From: CAYNRE01 sp964399535
GTDB lineage: Bacteria; Planctomycetota; Planctomycetia; Pirellulales; CAYNRE01
Assembly: GCA_964399535.1 (NCBI GenBank)
Contig: CAYNRE010000040.1
Span: 1-37,199, forward strand
Reading direction: 5' to 3'
DNA: 37,199 nt
Every line of letters begins with the position of its first letter. Positions within the stretch are counted from its first letter, which is position 1. The translations under genes were made by a program, and so were the position numbers. Below are positions 37,076-37,199 of the stretch, one piece after another. A model generated the notes under the pieces. The model was given only the letters and a program-made list of their open reading frames with translations. It was not told the DNA's origin and made no database searches.

Positions 37076-37199
37076 ATGGCAACCAAGAACAAGAAGACGA
37101 GCAAGAAGACGGCGGCGAGCACGGCCCGGGGCACGAGTCCCGTGGTCACGGCGGCGGGAGTGGCGCACCCGTGGATCGGGAAGTACGTCGTGTTCACGA
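37076..37199 (+). CDS. 5' end of a basic protein (partial)
   Basis: ATG 37076 follows AAAGGGAAGTGAC. The 41 visible residues begin with a Lys/Thr-rich tail (MATKNKKTSKKTAASTARG) followed by AHPWIGKYVVF. The gene continues beyond the window. The basic N-terminus could contact nucleic acid. Confidence 0.6.
   Translation, partial: MATKNKKTSKKTAASTARGTSPVVTAAGVAHPWIGKYVVFT

Noticed and set aside
1..37199. tRNA genes, insertion sequences, integrase and attachment sites
   Set aside because: I looked for cloverleaf arms with a CCA-like end, transposase DDE patterns, tyrosine or serine recombinase motifs and long direct repeats and saw none; a tRNA search tool could still find one.

Overview
This 37.2 kb window is a compact, GC-rich (roughly two-thirds GC by eye), almost fully coding stretch of a virus or prophage-like element. 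The evidence is a complete phage-style replication/recombination block (YqaJ exonuclease, RecT annealing protein, initiator with iterons inside its own gene, zinc-finger/TOPRIM primase, DnaB-type helicase), a set of cell-wall enzymes, many tiny genes of unknown function, and stop/start overlaps (ATGA, GTGA) at most gene borders. The GG-rich lipoprotein at 8.8-9.3 kb and the DUF6745-like protein after it resemble proteins common in Myxococcota, so I infer a myxobacterial host. I see no terminase, portal, major tail protein, integrase, tRNA, insertion sequence or CRISPR array. The window is clearly part of a larger genome: genes run off both ends.

Layout. 0-8.1 kb: a forward operon with a MoxR-type AAA+ ATPase, a VWA-domain protein and an upstream partner, then small unknown genes, a DUF3846 protein, a DHH-type phosphoesterase-like protein and a zinc-ribbon protein. 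8.1-13.8 kb: mixed strands, with a lipoprotein, a DUF6745-like protein, and a reverse operon of a HExxH metallopeptidase, a zinc-binding protein, a beta-rich candidate virion protein and a hydrophobic membrane protein. 13.8-26.3 kb: short operons on alternating strands encoding an SGNH hydrolase, a ribbon-helix-helix regulator, a kinase-like protein, a SNF2 helicase, two serine-hydrolase-like proteins, a lytic transglycosylase, a CHAP-like amidase candidate and many small membrane proteins. Six of these proteins end in a single Ala/Gly-rich hydrophobic segment followed by a few basic residues. 26.4-27.8 kb: reverse operon of five small genes. 27.8-33.5 kb: recombination and replication, split by a perfect 20-bp hairpin terminator. 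33.5-37.2 kb: forward operon of small genes led by a conserved phage-type protein and a 463-aa hybrid cell-wall protein.

How it works together (inference). Promoters are readable by eye: several are TTGACC-N17-TAGCAT, and three of these are overlapped by an exact 22-bp dyad, CTTGC-N3-GCTAGC-N3-GCAAG. Every divergent gene junction carries a GCTAG-type palindrome, which suggests one element-encoded regulator (candidates: the RHH protein at 14482 and the HTH-like protein at 29824) acting on the whole window. In several cases the start codon lies 7-8 nt after the -10 box, so the mRNA should be leaderless. The tail-anchored cell-wall enzymes and absence of visible tail genes make a virion with an internal membrane, or a membrane-targeted lysis and entry set, worth testing. 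The replication block looks lambda-like in logic: the iterons and a purine/AT-rich patch lie inside the initiator gene.
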